Below are positions 32,965-40,860 of a DNA stretch of 50,805 nucleotides, piece by piece. Under the pieces are notes generated by a model, which saw nothing but the letters and a program-made list of their open reading frames with translations, searched no databases and was not told the DNA's origin. The DNA is from a virus: positions 1-50,805 of the IMG/VR virus record IMGVR_UViG_3300048919_000427. One strand, written 5' to 3'. Within the stretch, counting starts at the first letter, position 1. The number at the start of each line of letters is the position of its first letter. A program made the translations under genes and the position numbers.

Positions 32965-33027
32965 CTAACTTAAGCGTTCAAAACTCATCTGCTTCAGATA
33001 AATACAACTTTTCTCAAAAATGGGTAC

Positions 33028-33792
33028 TTATAGTTTTGGAGTCTCCTTAGCCACTACTTCTGAACTACGTTCGCCTGTGTACTTATCTGCGTTTAAACGT
33101 GTGAAATATGGCGAAGGCCTGTCTTTAAACATGTCCGCTTCAATAACAACCGACCAAGGCGCAGGCTGATTAGGGTCTAACCCCGCTGTAATTTGTGGTA
33201 ATAAGCCCTGAGCGACAAAATCAAAGATACCAATTGTGAGGTTATCTTCTTCAATCGATGCAGTATCAGGAAGGAGCGAATTATCAAGTATGGTAAGAGG
33301 CCATGAGTCAGACACATCTTCGGCAAATTGATAGATCACCGGAAAACGGCGTTTTTCCTGCAACTCAAAATAGTTACTGAATTGATCTGTAAGGCTCGAC
33401 GCGCTATCCGGATCATTGACCAAAAAGGCAATTTGGACTCGAAACGCCCGTGCCAAAGCGCGAAGCGTGATATTTCGCTTTTGCGGGTCTGTAGAAATAC
33501 GAGTTTTTAAATCGTATGGAACAGCGTGCAAGCTACTCGCCTCTGGTTTTTCTTTAATACGCTGGACGGCTAAAAAGAGTCGTGGCAAGCGAGCTGTACC
33601 TGTTGAACGATAACTGTCCAGCATAGATTGAATATCGTCAATCATACGTCCCTCAACCACCACAATCGGTAAAGGATCGTTTTTCCATACCTCTAATGCA
33701 GCAGTGTCGGCGATCATCCACTTTTGGAAATCTAGAATGACATCACATAACGCTGTTTTAACAAACTCACGTGTAGAACGTTGTTGATTCAT
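33028..33792 (-). CDS. Probable tail completion or neck protein
   Basis: 254 residues, following the protease/scaffold gene by 11 bp. It has no clear family motif; the N-terminal helix (VKTALCDVILDFQKWMIADT), central beta segments and TIGIFDFVAQGLLPQITAGL give a tail-terminator or neck-like impression. Context (head genes) supports a structural role, but the call is weak. Confidence 0.4.
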   Translation of the reverse strand: MNQQRSTREFVKTALCDVILDFQKWMIADTAALEVWKNDPLPIVVVEGRMIDDIQSMLDSYRSTGTARLPRLFLAVQRIKEKPEASSLHAVPYDLKTRISTDPQKRNITLRALARAFRVQIAFLVNDPDSASSLTDQFSNYFELQEKRRFPVIYQFAEDVSDSWPLTILDNSLLPDTASIEEDNLTIGIFDFVAQGLLPQITAGLDPNQPAPWSVVIEADMFKDRPSPYFTRLNADKYTGERSSEVVAKETPKL

Positions 33793-33803
33793 GATGCTCT
33801 ACC

Positions 33804-34646
33804 TTAGAAAAAGTTAAAAAAACCACCCAAAAGCTTAGCTTCAGGCTGAGTTTGAGTTTTGGGATTTGAGGGCTGACCAATTTCAAGAAAACGATTTGAT
33901 TCTTTTAAGAAGTCTTCAAGCTTTAACGTGGGGCATAAAGCACTGTCATATACTTCATTTTGACGTTGTTTTTGTAATAAGCGTTGTCGCTCAATCCGAG
34001 CTTGTTTTTCTAGAAACTTATTTTCAAGCTGCATTGCTTGTAGTAATCGTTCATTTGCATCTTCAAGCGTAAAATTGGCGTATTGCACATCATTGATACA
34101 GTCAAGGATTGCAGCTAAACCAAATTCCAAAGATTCTCGAATTAATGGCGTTTGAGTCATTGCAGAATCGAGCACATAGCCACGATTTTCTACATAGTTT
34201 TGCTGTAAGACATAATCCATTCCACCCATGATGGTCGGCATGAAGCGCCCACCGACAGGCTGAGCATCTACAGCCATCGAAAAGCCGCCTACTTTGGCCT
34301 TAAAGTTCCTAAATGCGTATTCACCTGCATCTGTTTCTAAAAATTCTTCACGATGAGAAACATTACCCGCACGGTCTGCACTAAACTCAATGGTCCGAAC
34401 TGCTGGGCTCAGACGGTATTCTTTACCAGCTAAAAACGCCGTTTCAGGCGGGGTCATTCCAAAAAGCTGACGCACTTGATGGCCGTAATATCCAAAAAGA
34501 CCGCCTGTTTTTACCATTTCTTGCGTTTCGGGTGAGTTAATCAGATCTACCCATGCTTGGACATCTACGTCTGATCGATCTTGTCCCGTAAACTTTCGGC
34601 CTCGATCATTTAAATTAAACGTGATGACTTGCGTGACACGTGACAT
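33804..34646 (-). CDS. Probable prohead protease, possibly fused to a scaffold
   Basis: 280 residues. GLFGYYGHQVRQLFGMTPPE, RLSPAVRTIEFSADRAGNVS-HREEFLETDAG and NFKAKVGGFSMAVDAQPVGG follow the pattern of phage head-maturation proteases (conserved His, then His with an acidic loop, then GGFS with the nucleophile Ser). The C-terminal 90 residues are a charged helix (FLEKQARIERQRLLQKQRQN), like an attached scaffold. It would shape and then trim the prohead. It has its own promoter motif and a 15-bp leader hairpin. Confidence 0.6.
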   Translation of the reverse strand: MSRVTQVITFNLNDRGRKFTGQDRSDVDVQAWVDLINSPETQEMVKTGGLFGYYGHQVRQLFGMTPPETAFLAGKEYRLSPAVRTIEFSADRAGNVSHREEFLETDAGEYAFRNFKAKVGGFSMAVDAQPVGGRFMPTIMGGMDYVLQQNYVENRGYVLDSAMTQTPLIRESLEFGLAAILDCINDVQYANFTLEDANERLLQAMQLENKFLEKQARIERQRLLQKQRQNEVYDSALCPTLKLEDFLKESNRFLEIGQPSNPKTQTQPEAKLLGGFFNFF

Positions 34647-34647
34647 A

Positions 34648-34682
34648 AAAATAGCCCTAAATTCAATATTTAGGGCTATTTT
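34648..34682 (-). terminator. Strong hairpin with T-run in the protease gene leader
   Basis: 15-bp perfect stem (AAAATAGCCCTAAAT and its complement) with a TTTTT tail that ends at the ATG. It lies between the promoter motif at 34718 and the start codon, so it either ends transcription from the oxygenase-like gene or regulates the protease gene. Confidence 0.75.
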
Positions 34683-34703
34683 GTTTTAACCAACTAACGT
34701 AAA

Positions 34704-34718
34704 TTTTTCATTATTCCA
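34704..34718 (-). promoter_or_regulatory. Late promoter motif, protease unit
   Basis: TGGAATAATGAAAAA on the minus strand, first T 72 nt before the ATG at 34646. Confidence 0.7.
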
Positions 34719-34719
34719 C

Positions 34720-35199
34720 CTACACACAGGCTGCTGTAAATTTTGGTAAAACCACATTTAGGAGATAATCTTCTGTGATGAATTTCTTATGTACTGGCCC
34801 TAAAAATGCTGCAACAACACGGCCATCACCCTCTGTTGAATGAGATACCTGATCATTAAGGGCATAAATAGTCCCTATCTCAAGCTTAATTCGCTCAGTT
34901 TCCTTAACTTTTGGGTCATTGGTTGGCTTTTCGACTAATAAAAAATCTTCAGACTCCATATTAATCGGCATGAAGAAAATATAACCCGAGTTGTCTTGGT
35001 GTTCCGCTATTGGTGATTTCCATCCGTAATATTGAATATGATCACTTTGTGCCGTAGTAATGATATTTAAGCCAGGCAAATCTTTATGAAGTATTTGATT
35101 AACTGTTGAAATGATAGGGAGAAGTGTTGTCGAAATCGTGGGGACAGTTCCCACTAAAAAAACTTGTTTTATTTTGGCATTTGAATCAAAAATATCCAT
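34720..35199 (-). CDS. Possible 2-oxoglutarate/Fe(II) oxygenase-like protein
   Basis: About 159 residues. It carries the spacing of the double-stranded beta-helix oxygenase site: H67-Q-D69 (EHQDNSGYIFFMPI), distal H120 (NDQVSHS) and R127 seven residues later (GDGRVVAAFLG), where a 2-oxoglutarate carboxylate would bind. Small enzymes of this class occur in several T4-like phages; the substrate is unknown. A cupin without catalysis remains possible. I start at the ATG at 35199 since the promoter motif is 70 nt above; a GTG at 35211 is in frame. It forms a one-gene late unit. Confidence 0.5.
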   Translation of the reverse strand: MDIFDSNAKIKQVFLVGTVPTISTTLLPIISTVNQILHKDLPGLNIITTAQSDHIQYYGWKSPIAEHQDNSGYIFFMPINMESEDFLLVEKPTNDPKVKETERIKLEIGTIYALNDQVSHSTEGDGRVVAAFLGPVHKKFITEDYLLNVVLPKFTAACV

Positions 35200-35205
35200 A
35201 AAGGG

Positions 35206-35226
35206 AACCACATTTATTATGTGGTT
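35206..35226 (-). promoter_or_regulatory. Leader hairpin before the oxygenase-like gene
   Basis: Minus-strand AACCACAT / ATGTGGTT, perfect 8 bp with a 5-nt loop, ending 6 nt before the ATG. Confidence 0.6.
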
Positions 35227-35248
35227 TTATTATTCTTCAGCAATAAAA

Positions 35249-35277
35249 AGCCCCTATAGCGTTATTCCATAGAGGCT
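35249..35277 (-). terminator. Terminator with a late promoter motif in its loop
   Basis: Minus-strand AGCCTCTAT / ATAGGGGCT (one wobble) plus TTTTT ends the unit of 35294-35563. The next unit's motif (35255-35269) begins in the loop, merging the two signals. Confidence 0.7.
35255..35269 (-). promoter_or_regulatory. Late promoter motif, oxygenase-like gene
   Basis: TGGAATAACGCTATA on the minus strand, first T 70 nt before the ATG at 35199. Confidence 0.65.
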
Positions 35278-35293
35278 TCTGACCTATGTATGC

Positions 35294-35563
35294 TTACCCA
35301 TTCGAAAAAATAGCATCATATGCTTGATCATAACTATTGTAATATGCCACAAGTGAACCTTGTTCTACAGACTTAATAAGCTCCTTAATTTCATCAGTAG
35401 CATTAACTACGCGAAGTTCGGTTACTCCAGAAGAAATCCAGCTATCGATCAGCTCATTTGCCTTTTCTTCAGTTTTATTGTTGCCAAAAAATAGGATGTA
35501 AGCACCTGTTCCATCGTCTTTTTTCATTAATTCAAGACGGGTAAGTGTTTGTAATACTGACAT
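35294..35563 (-). CDS. Unknown 89-residue protein
   Basis: An acidic alpha/beta protein (YILFFGNNKTEEKANELIDS, VTELRVVNATDEIKELIKSV) with AAGGT before the ATG and a terminator after it. No family is recognised. A degenerate late-type site (CTGAATAATATC, 35618-35629) lies 66 nt upstream, the usual distance, so it probably belongs to the late genes. Confidence 0.6.
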   Translation of the reverse strand: MSVLQTLTRLELMKKDDGTGAYILFFGNNKTEEKANELIDSWISSGVTELRVVNATDEIKELIKSVEQGSLVAYYNSYDQAYDAIFSNG

Positions 35564-35824
35564 TATTCTACCTTTTTAAATTATGAAGTTTATGCCACTA
35601 GAAAAGTGTAGAGACAAGATATTATTCAGGTTTAGCGTTTTCGCTGTACCCTACAGAGTTAAAGCAATTAGCTTGGTTCAACTCATATAAATAACTATAT
35701 ATTATTGAATGCTTAAATATTTACAAAAAGCAGTAATGATTTGTATTTTCAAACCTTACGAATAGAACAGTTCCACATAGCCTCGATTTCTTTTTTTGCT
35801 ACATAATCCAGCATACACTTTAAA

Positions 35825-35878
35825 TGATCACATACTCAAATAAACAAATGATCATTTACACATTTGCATAAATGATCA
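35825..35878. repeat. TGATCA box cluster 6 (centromere-like), distant from parAB
   Basis: Boxes at 35825, 35849 and 35873, 24 bp apart each. This cluster lies between the late block and the gene at 35928, on the far side of the circle from parAB. Confidence 0.7.
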
Positions 35879-35927
35879 AATTTAAATAGATTGTTTATTT
35901 TCTAACTCATCAATATTATTAAGCTTT

Positions 35928-36176
35928 TTAACTACTTCCGGCTCCAGTTCCTTTAAATCTTCTCGTAGAAAACAAACGGAGGTCTAATTTTTTACCTAAA
36001 TGCAGTTCACGGCCATCAGCTTTTCTTAAACCAGTTTTACCCACTATTATTTTTCGATGTTTAGACTTCAACTCATACCGTGCACTTTTTCCATCGGTGA
36101 TTTTTATGAGTTGATATAAAGCACTATCAGCAGGATGACGACGTACAACCACATCGCCAATACTATAATTTTCCAT
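35928..36176 (-). CDS. Unknown small basic protein
   Basis: 82 residues, basic, with a beta-rich start (YSIGDVVVRRHPADSALYQL). GAGAT precedes the ATG. It lies downstream of the zinc-ribbon gene and may share its operon. It resembles small SH3-like phage proteins only in size and charge. Function unknown. Confidence 0.55.
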   Translation of the reverse strand: MENYSIGDVVVRRHPADSALYQLIKITDGKSARYELKSKHRKIIVGKTGLRKADGRELHLGKKLDLRLFSTRRFKGTGAGSS

Positions 36177-36287
36177 TGTTTAATCTCAAAATGGCATGAA
36201 CTTACTAAGCAAATTTACAAGGAGAAGTAACTTTGCTCATTTCAACAAATAAGGCTTAAAAAGTAATTAATTGCATACTTGAATTTA

Positions 36288-37013
36288 TTACTCATTTTCT
36301 TCATCCAAAATATTAAGTGCATATTTCAGATCTTCCAATTCAATGAAAATCAGGTTTTCGATGCTTAAATTACCGTTAGCTTTTAAGTTTCCGTATGTCT
36401 CTCGCCAATTTTGTAACATTGCATCATATGAGTAAAATGTCATTCCGAGTGGTTCAATAGCTTCACGTACAGCAACAACAACGCCGTCCAGTTGAGTGTA
36501 GAAATAATGGCTATATTCATTACTATCAGCCCACAACACCCTTACCACCACAGACGCTAGTTCGTGTGCTGTTTTAAGTATTTCTCTAGCCTTATTCTCT
36601 CCACCTGCTTTTTGTATGAGTGTTATCGCGAATGCAAAAGAAATGGTAGGAACATTAACCAACTGAGATTTTGCATTAGACCTGTGTTGACTGAATGTAT
36701 GTGTTTCTTCGTCATACCAAATATCCGTTTGTGGATTTTTACAACTTTGCAAAATGGCTTTCGCACGTGCCACCCCAAATTCATTCAGGTAATTTGCATA
36801 GTCATATTCTGTTGCCAAGTTTGTTCCACAGAAAGGACAATGAGAAATAATGGACTGATTTTTTGTAGATGTTCCGACAATAATAGCTAAACGGCTTTGA
36901 TTAAGTGCTTGCGAAGTAAAAACCTGTTCATAAAAGCCTAAACGCTGAGACACGATGGTATCAGCAAGAGGTTCGCACATTTTGATCCAATTGCCCGTAT
37001 TAGCGCAGTTCAT
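36288..37013 (-). CDS. Unknown protein with a zinc-ribbon-like CxxC
   Basis: 241 residues. HCPFCGTNL is a half zinc ribbon; a partner CxxC is not evident (other Cys are scattered), so metal binding is uncertain. The rest is helical, with no known domain. AGGTG precedes the ATG. The upstream region (37150-37200) has a TATAAT-type -10 with ATGCAT boxes over it, so this gene is likely repressed in the lysogen and made early in induction. Confidence 0.6.
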   Translation of the reverse strand: MNCANTGNWIKMCEPLADTIVSQRLGFYEQVFTSQALNQSRLAIIVGTSTKNQSIISHCPFCGTNLATEYDYANYLNEFGVARAKAILQSCKNPQTDIWYDEETHTFSQHRSNAKSQLVNVPTISFAFAITLIQKAGGENKAREILKTAHELASVVVRVLWADSNEYSHYFYTQLDGVVVAVREAIEPLGMTFYSYDAMLQNWRETYGNLKANGNLSIENLIFIELEDLKYALNILDEENE

Positions 37014-37149
37014 GCCACACCTTTGAGGGTATTGATCAGTGAAAGGTCCATTAAAAATCTATGTTCCATTTATTTCCCTTTAAATTTAATTGGCTCCACA
37101 CACGGCGCACTAAATACAAATGTTTTACCCACTTAAAGACCCGCACATT

Positions 37150-37200
37150 ATATACATTTACGCATATTTTTAAATACATATTATGCATTAATGTATTTTT
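37150..37200. promoter_or_regulatory. ATGCAT operator boxes over a minus-strand promoter
   Basis: TATGCATTAATGTAT at 37182-37196 is the exact reverse complement of 40392-40406. A second box, ATACATTTACGCATA, is at 37151-37166, overlapping a minus-strand TATAAT sequence. The location suits a repressor-controlled promoter for the gene at 36288-37013. Confidence 0.55.
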
Positions 37201-37206
37201 ATAATT

Positions 37207-37242
37207 AAAAAAACCCTCTAGCTATTTCACCAAAGGGTTTTT
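37207..37242. terminator. Terminator after the tape-measure gene
   Basis: AAAAACCCT / AGGGTTTTT with T-runs on both sides, between the tape-measure stop and the operator region. Confidence 0.8.
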
Positions 37243-37250
37243 GTATGCAC

Positions 37251-39284
37251 TTATGCATTATAGCTTGAGCCTAAACCTCCTGTTACGACATGTGCTAAAT
37301 TGCGGTCTGAGATATTTTGGGGAATCATTCCATCTTGCTTATTAATTACAACCTGCGCTTGTTGTTGTGCTGGACTATTCACTTTTGATAATTGATTCAC
37401 TTGCGGTACTTGGATTTTTTGGCCTTTGGTTGCTTGTGGATTAGGCTTTGAATTAATTACAGCTCTTTGTTCTGGCAATGCATAAGGGACTTGCACATCT
37501 GTACGAACCTTTTTAGATGCATTTGTATCATCATTACCTTGAATTTGAGCATCAATGCTATCGCGATAATTATATTCTTTCGCAAGATGTGAACGATAAT
37601 CGAATGATTTACCATTTCTTAATCTGGTTTGGCCGTATGCCCATTTTACATATTGTTTCCCCAAAACACGTGCAATATCTTCTTTCGAAGCGTTGGGGTT
37701 ATTCTTCATATACTCTTTCACTTTGGCAAAACGCGGATCTGTATCAATCTCCTGTTTCATGAAAACAGCTTGAGCATCTAGAGAGGCTTGTCCCCTAATA
37801 ATATTACCATTGCTATCAAGCAAGCCCCGTTTACTCATAAAGTCATTTAAGCGCTTTCGACGCTCGCCCTGCCATGAAATCATCCCCATATTTATTCCGC
37901 CAGCTTTATCCGTGTGCTTGCCGAAAAGATACTTATCTTGATAATCATTTTCTCGTCCAATAGTCGCAGTAAGACCAGCGGCCCAATTGTTATTAAACCC
38001 GGCTTTCTTTACGGCATTAAAAACGGCCATCTGTTTATCTTTAGTTTTTCGACCGATCGGAGAATTAGAAGCAGCTACGTCTGTGCCTATTGCACCATCT
38101 GTAAGTTTATATGCGCCTTGGCTTGCTTTATCCCATAATGATTTCCCCCAACCAGCAATTGATTGGATAGGATGAGAAGCAAATTCTTTTGTATTTTTTT
38201 TAATTGATGAAATAGCATCGGTAAAAAGTTGGGCAAAGTCTATTTTCTTGAGGTCATCGGTCCACTCACCAACTTTTTGACCAAATATACCGCCTAAATA
38301 AACTCCCAAACCGCCACCAGCGATCGTTCCAACTGGACCAAAGAATGTACCTAAGGCAGATCCGACGAGTCCCCCTACAATTTCCCCAATGCCTTTACCT
38401 TTACCTCCTGAATTTAGCGTATTCCAGTCTTTAGCCAATAACCCGCCGCCAATTAAGGCCCCAATCAAAGGTAAACGTTTCAGAACACCTCGTCCTAATT
38501 TAAGTAAGCCCTTACCCCCTCTTAGTCCTCCACCCAACAAATTAGAGAATAAATCTGTTGATTTTAAGCGGCTCTTAGCGCCTCGAACTACATCAATTAA
38601 CCGTTTAAGAAGCTTATTGCGTTCTTTATCACTGGTTTCTTCACGACGGTTAGCTTTTGCTTGCTCATCAGGAACGACTTCATCCGAACGACGTTTACGC
38701 ATACGACCACGAAATAAGCCCACAGCTTTACCCGTCATTTTTGCAAAAACAGACCCAACTGGTGATACCGCATCTTTTAATTCTAATAGTGCATCAACTG
38801 TTGGTTCATAGCCGCGTATATCAACATTAGCATGAGCAAAATTAAGGATATCTTTAACTTGATTAAGTAGGTTTCCATTATCATCGTTCTCTCCACTAGA
38901 ACTGTCATTTTCTTCATTCTGTCTCTCTCGTGAAGCTTGTGCCCGTTCTGAAGCACTCTCCGTTACAGGGGGCCGCTCTGAAGCATCGTGAGGAATAACA
39001 ACAGTTGTTTGGGTTTCTTGATGACTGTCTTTAACATGCCCACTTTGTGGTTTAATCTCTTCTCTTTTCTTACTGTTATTCTCTGTATTCTCAATCGCAT
39101 CTACGGCTCTATTGATCACTTTGTTAAAGCCTTCACGTTCGCTATCAACGGCCTCTTTTAAATTGCTTACTAATACATCGAGAATATGTTCTGTATTGTC
39201 ACGTATCTGATCAATACTCGCTGCCATTTGTTTGATTTGTTTTTCACCAATAATAAAACCCAAATCATCTGATTGAATTGCCAT
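37251..39284 (-). CDS. Probable tape measure protein with tail lysozyme domain
   Basis: About 677 residues. A helical N-terminus is followed by an acidic linker, a basic segment, then hydrophobic Gly-rich stretches (LPLIGALIGGGLLAKDW, GEIVGGLVGSALGTFFGPVG, TIAGGGLGVYLGGIFG), typical of tape measures that pass the membrane. Next is a tail-lysozyme-like domain (NNNWAAGLTATIGRENDYQD ... INMGMISWQGERRKRLNDFM), with the probable catalytic Glu in GREND. It would set tail length and cut peptidoglycan at entry. I start at the ATG at 39284 (MAIQSDDLG) because the late motif lies 71 nt above it; the frame extends to 39434 but runs through that promoter and the terminator before it. Confidence 0.68.
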   Translation of the reverse strand: MAIQSDDLGFIIGEKQIKQMAASIDQIRDNTEHILDVLVSNLKEAVDSEREGFNKVINRAVDAIENTENNSKKREEIKPQSGHVKDSHQETQTTVVIPHDASERPPVTESASERAQASRERQNEENDSSSGENDDNGNLLNQVKDILNFAHANVDIRGYEPTVDALLELKDAVSPVGSVFAKMTGKAVGLFRGRMRKRRSDEVVPDEQAKANRREETSDKERNKLLKRLIDVVRGAKSRLKSTDLFSNLLGGGLRGGKGLLKLGRGVLKRLPLIGALIGGGLLAKDWNTLNSGGKGKGIGEIVGGLVGSALGTFFGPVGTIAGGGLGVYLGGIFGQKVGEWTDDLKKIDFAQLFTDAISSIKKNTKEFASHPIQSIAGWGKSLWDKASQGAYKLTDGAIGTDVAASNSPIGRKTKDKQMAVFNAVKKAGFNNNWAAGLTATIGRENDYQDKYLFGKHTDKAGGINMGMISWQGERRKRLNDFMSKRGLLDSNGNIIRGQASLDAQAVFMKQEIDTDPRFAKVKEYMKNNPNASKEDIARVLGKQYVKWAYGQTRLRNGKSFDYRSHLAKEYNYRDSIDAQIQGNDDTNASKKVRTDVQVPYALPEQRAVINSKPNPQATKGQKIQVPQVNQLSKVNSPAQQQAQVVINKQDGMIPQNISDRNLAHVVTGGLGSSYNA

Positions 39285-39340
39285 AAATCTAGAACCACAT
39301 TTACTAATATCGGCATTATCAGGCTTTAGATTGGTGTAAC

Positions 39341-39355
39341 TTTCTCCAAGTTCCA
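39341..39355 (-). promoter_or_regulatory. Late promoter motif, tape-measure gene
   Basis: TGGAACTTGGAGAAA on the minus strand, first T 71 nt before the ATG at 39284. Confidence 0.65.
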
Positions 39356-39357
39356 GA

Positions 39358-39394
39358 CAAAAAAAAGCCTCACTTAAAAATGAGAGCGAGGCTT
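39358..39394 (-). terminator. Terminator of the XRE regulator operon
   Basis: Minus-strand AAGCCTC / GAGGCTT plus eight T, directly before the tape-measure promoter motif. Confidence 0.8.
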
Positions 39395-39540
39395 GCTTTA
39401 AAATGTAGAACCTTAAGTGAATAGCCATGACCAAGTAGCTATGAAGTAGGTTTATCTAGAAATGCCTGTTGATGCTTAACATCATTTCTTGGTTTGCTTT
39501 GCAGATATCGTAATTGAACCGCACATTCGGTATATGCCCG

Positions 39541-40215
39541 TTAGATTTCTATATACTCAAGCTGAGCAGGTTCAGGCTTGTTGAGCTGGTCTCTGGTTAG
39601 AGCCAGATTCATTTTTTCATAACCTTCAATATGTTCAACCATGTTCAACTCCAGAGCACGCTGATATTTAGCCATCATTGTTTCAAAAGCAATCACATGA
39701 GTTTGAAGATCGTGAGCACTCTCAACTAAATCGCCATAAACACCTGTAAAAGCTAAATCGTTACTATGCTTTAAAATTTCTTTTACTAAATTCTTAGCTG
39801 CAACATGAAGCATTGCACCTTGAAATTTTGGTAGATTTTGCATTGTTTTTGACAATGACATACTAATGACATCAGCAACCTCTAAAGCTGTGCTTCTCAT
39901 TGTCTCAAGAATGAGACCATTGTGAGATGCCGCTAAATTTGGCTCAATCTCATTACTGATCCCAAATAGAAAATCGATACTGCATTTATAAGCAAGACAC
40001 ACTTTATACAGCGTATGAGTCGATATCGGCTTGGACCCCTTCTCAAGCTCTACAATTCGATTAAGTTGCTTTTCATCTTTATAACCAAAGATTAAATGCA
40101 TAGCTTCGAACCGAGTCATGCCATGCCATTGCCGTGCTCGCTTACAGTTTTCTCCAATTAAGCGCTGTAAACGTTCTTTATCAACTGCGTTTCTATAAGT
40201 AATTTCTACTGTCAT
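39541..40215 (-). CDS. XRE-family transcriptional regulator
   Basis: 224 residues. An N-terminal HTH (about 15-90) is seen in CKRARQWHGMTRFEAMHLIF ... LNRIVELEKGSKPISTHTLY, followed by a helical C-terminal domain of unknown type without an S24 fold. It is coupled to a 44-residue upstream gene (TAA directly followed by ATG). ATGCAT boxes cover its promoter region (40365-40406), so it is probably repressed by, or itself binds, that operator family. It might be a second regulator that controls the lytic or late switch. Confidence 0.75.
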   Translation of the reverse strand: MTVEITYRNAVDKERLQRLIGENCKRARQWHGMTRFEAMHLIFGYKDEKQLNRIVELEKGSKPISTHTLYKVCLAYKCSIDFLFGISNEIEPNLAASHNGLILETMRSTALEVADVISMSLSKTMQNLPKFQGAMLHVAAKNLVKEILKHSNDLAFTGVYGDLVESAHDLQTHVIAFETMMAKYQRALELNMVEHIEGYEKMNLALTRDQLNKPEPAQLEYIEI

Positions 40216-40350
40216 TTAGATTTCCAGATAAGCTTTTATGGTATCAATTGCATCTGCCACTGAGCGATATACAACGACGTTGTTGCCTAATTTTTGAAGT
40301 AATGCTTTAAAGCCCAGCAGCCCCCAAAAAGCAATTAAGTTATCTTTCAT
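40216..40350 (-). CDS. 44-residue protein upstream of the XRE regulator
   Basis: MKDNLIAFWGLLGFKALLQK is hydrophobic/amphipathic, then NNVVVYRSVADAIDTIKAYL to the end. The stop is immediately followed by the regulator's ATG, and the regulator's GGA ribosome site is within this gene, so the two are coupled. No family is known to me. Confidence 0.55.
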   Translation of the reverse strand: MKDNLIAFWGLLGFKALLQKLGNNVVVYRSVADAIDTIKAYLEI

Positions 40351-40364
40351 ATGTCACAAACATA

Positions 40365-40406
40365 CATTTATGCATAAATTATTAAACAATTATACATTAA
40401 TGCATA
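40365..40406. promoter_or_regulatory. ATGCAT operator boxes upstream of the XRE operon
   Basis: ATACATTTATGCATAA at 40365-40380 and ATACATTAATGCATA at 40392-40406. The second matches 37182-37196 exactly in reverse complement. Confidence 0.55.
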
Positions 40407-40860
40407 CATAATACAAATTTGAATTTTTAGCATATGGAAGTAAGTAGATCTTTTCGAATCGTTTTAAAGGGGAAAGTGAACCAGTGATGGTTAATAGTCA
40501 ATTTTCATCCTTACAACATGACTTGTTAGCCTAAAAAAATGTTCATACCGATTGATTTACTGGGATGAGCGAATCGCCAATGATTGAGCATCTTTTGTGA
40601 GAACGGCTACCGCTAAAAATATTGAAGTAACCGAATAAAAATGAACAAGGTATATTTTTCATTTCAAATACAATTTATATATTTGTTTTTTATTATTTTT
40701 TTGACAAATTAAAATCCAATCTATATCCTTTTGCAACGGTAATAAATGAATATTTATTACTTATCAGAGTCCCACTGGGCAAGCACTTTGGAACTAACAA
40801 CTAATAGCAATGAAAGAGAATTTCTTATGCTCCAAATTAACTTATTTAAACGAGGTACGA
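40407..40860. other. Intergenic region upstream of the RES gene
   Basis: No supported gene. A 15-codon frame at 40486-40533 (MVNSQFSSLQHDLLA) with GGGG upstream may be a gene remnant. A plus-strand promoter candidate is TTGACA at 40701 and TATCCT at 40724, 17 bp apart. Confidence 0.45.
40701..40729 (+). promoter_or_regulatory. Sigma70-type promoter of the RES gene
   Basis: TTGACA and TATCCT with a 17-bp spacer, about 130 bp before the chosen RES start. Confidence 0.5.

Noticed and set aside
39285-39434. 50-codon N-terminal extension of the tape-measure gene
   Set aside because: It crosses the terminator at 39358-39394 and the late promoter motif, so it is unlikely to be translated.
40486-40533. 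15-codon frame with a good ribosome site
   Set aside because: Too short to support as a gene; could be a remnant.
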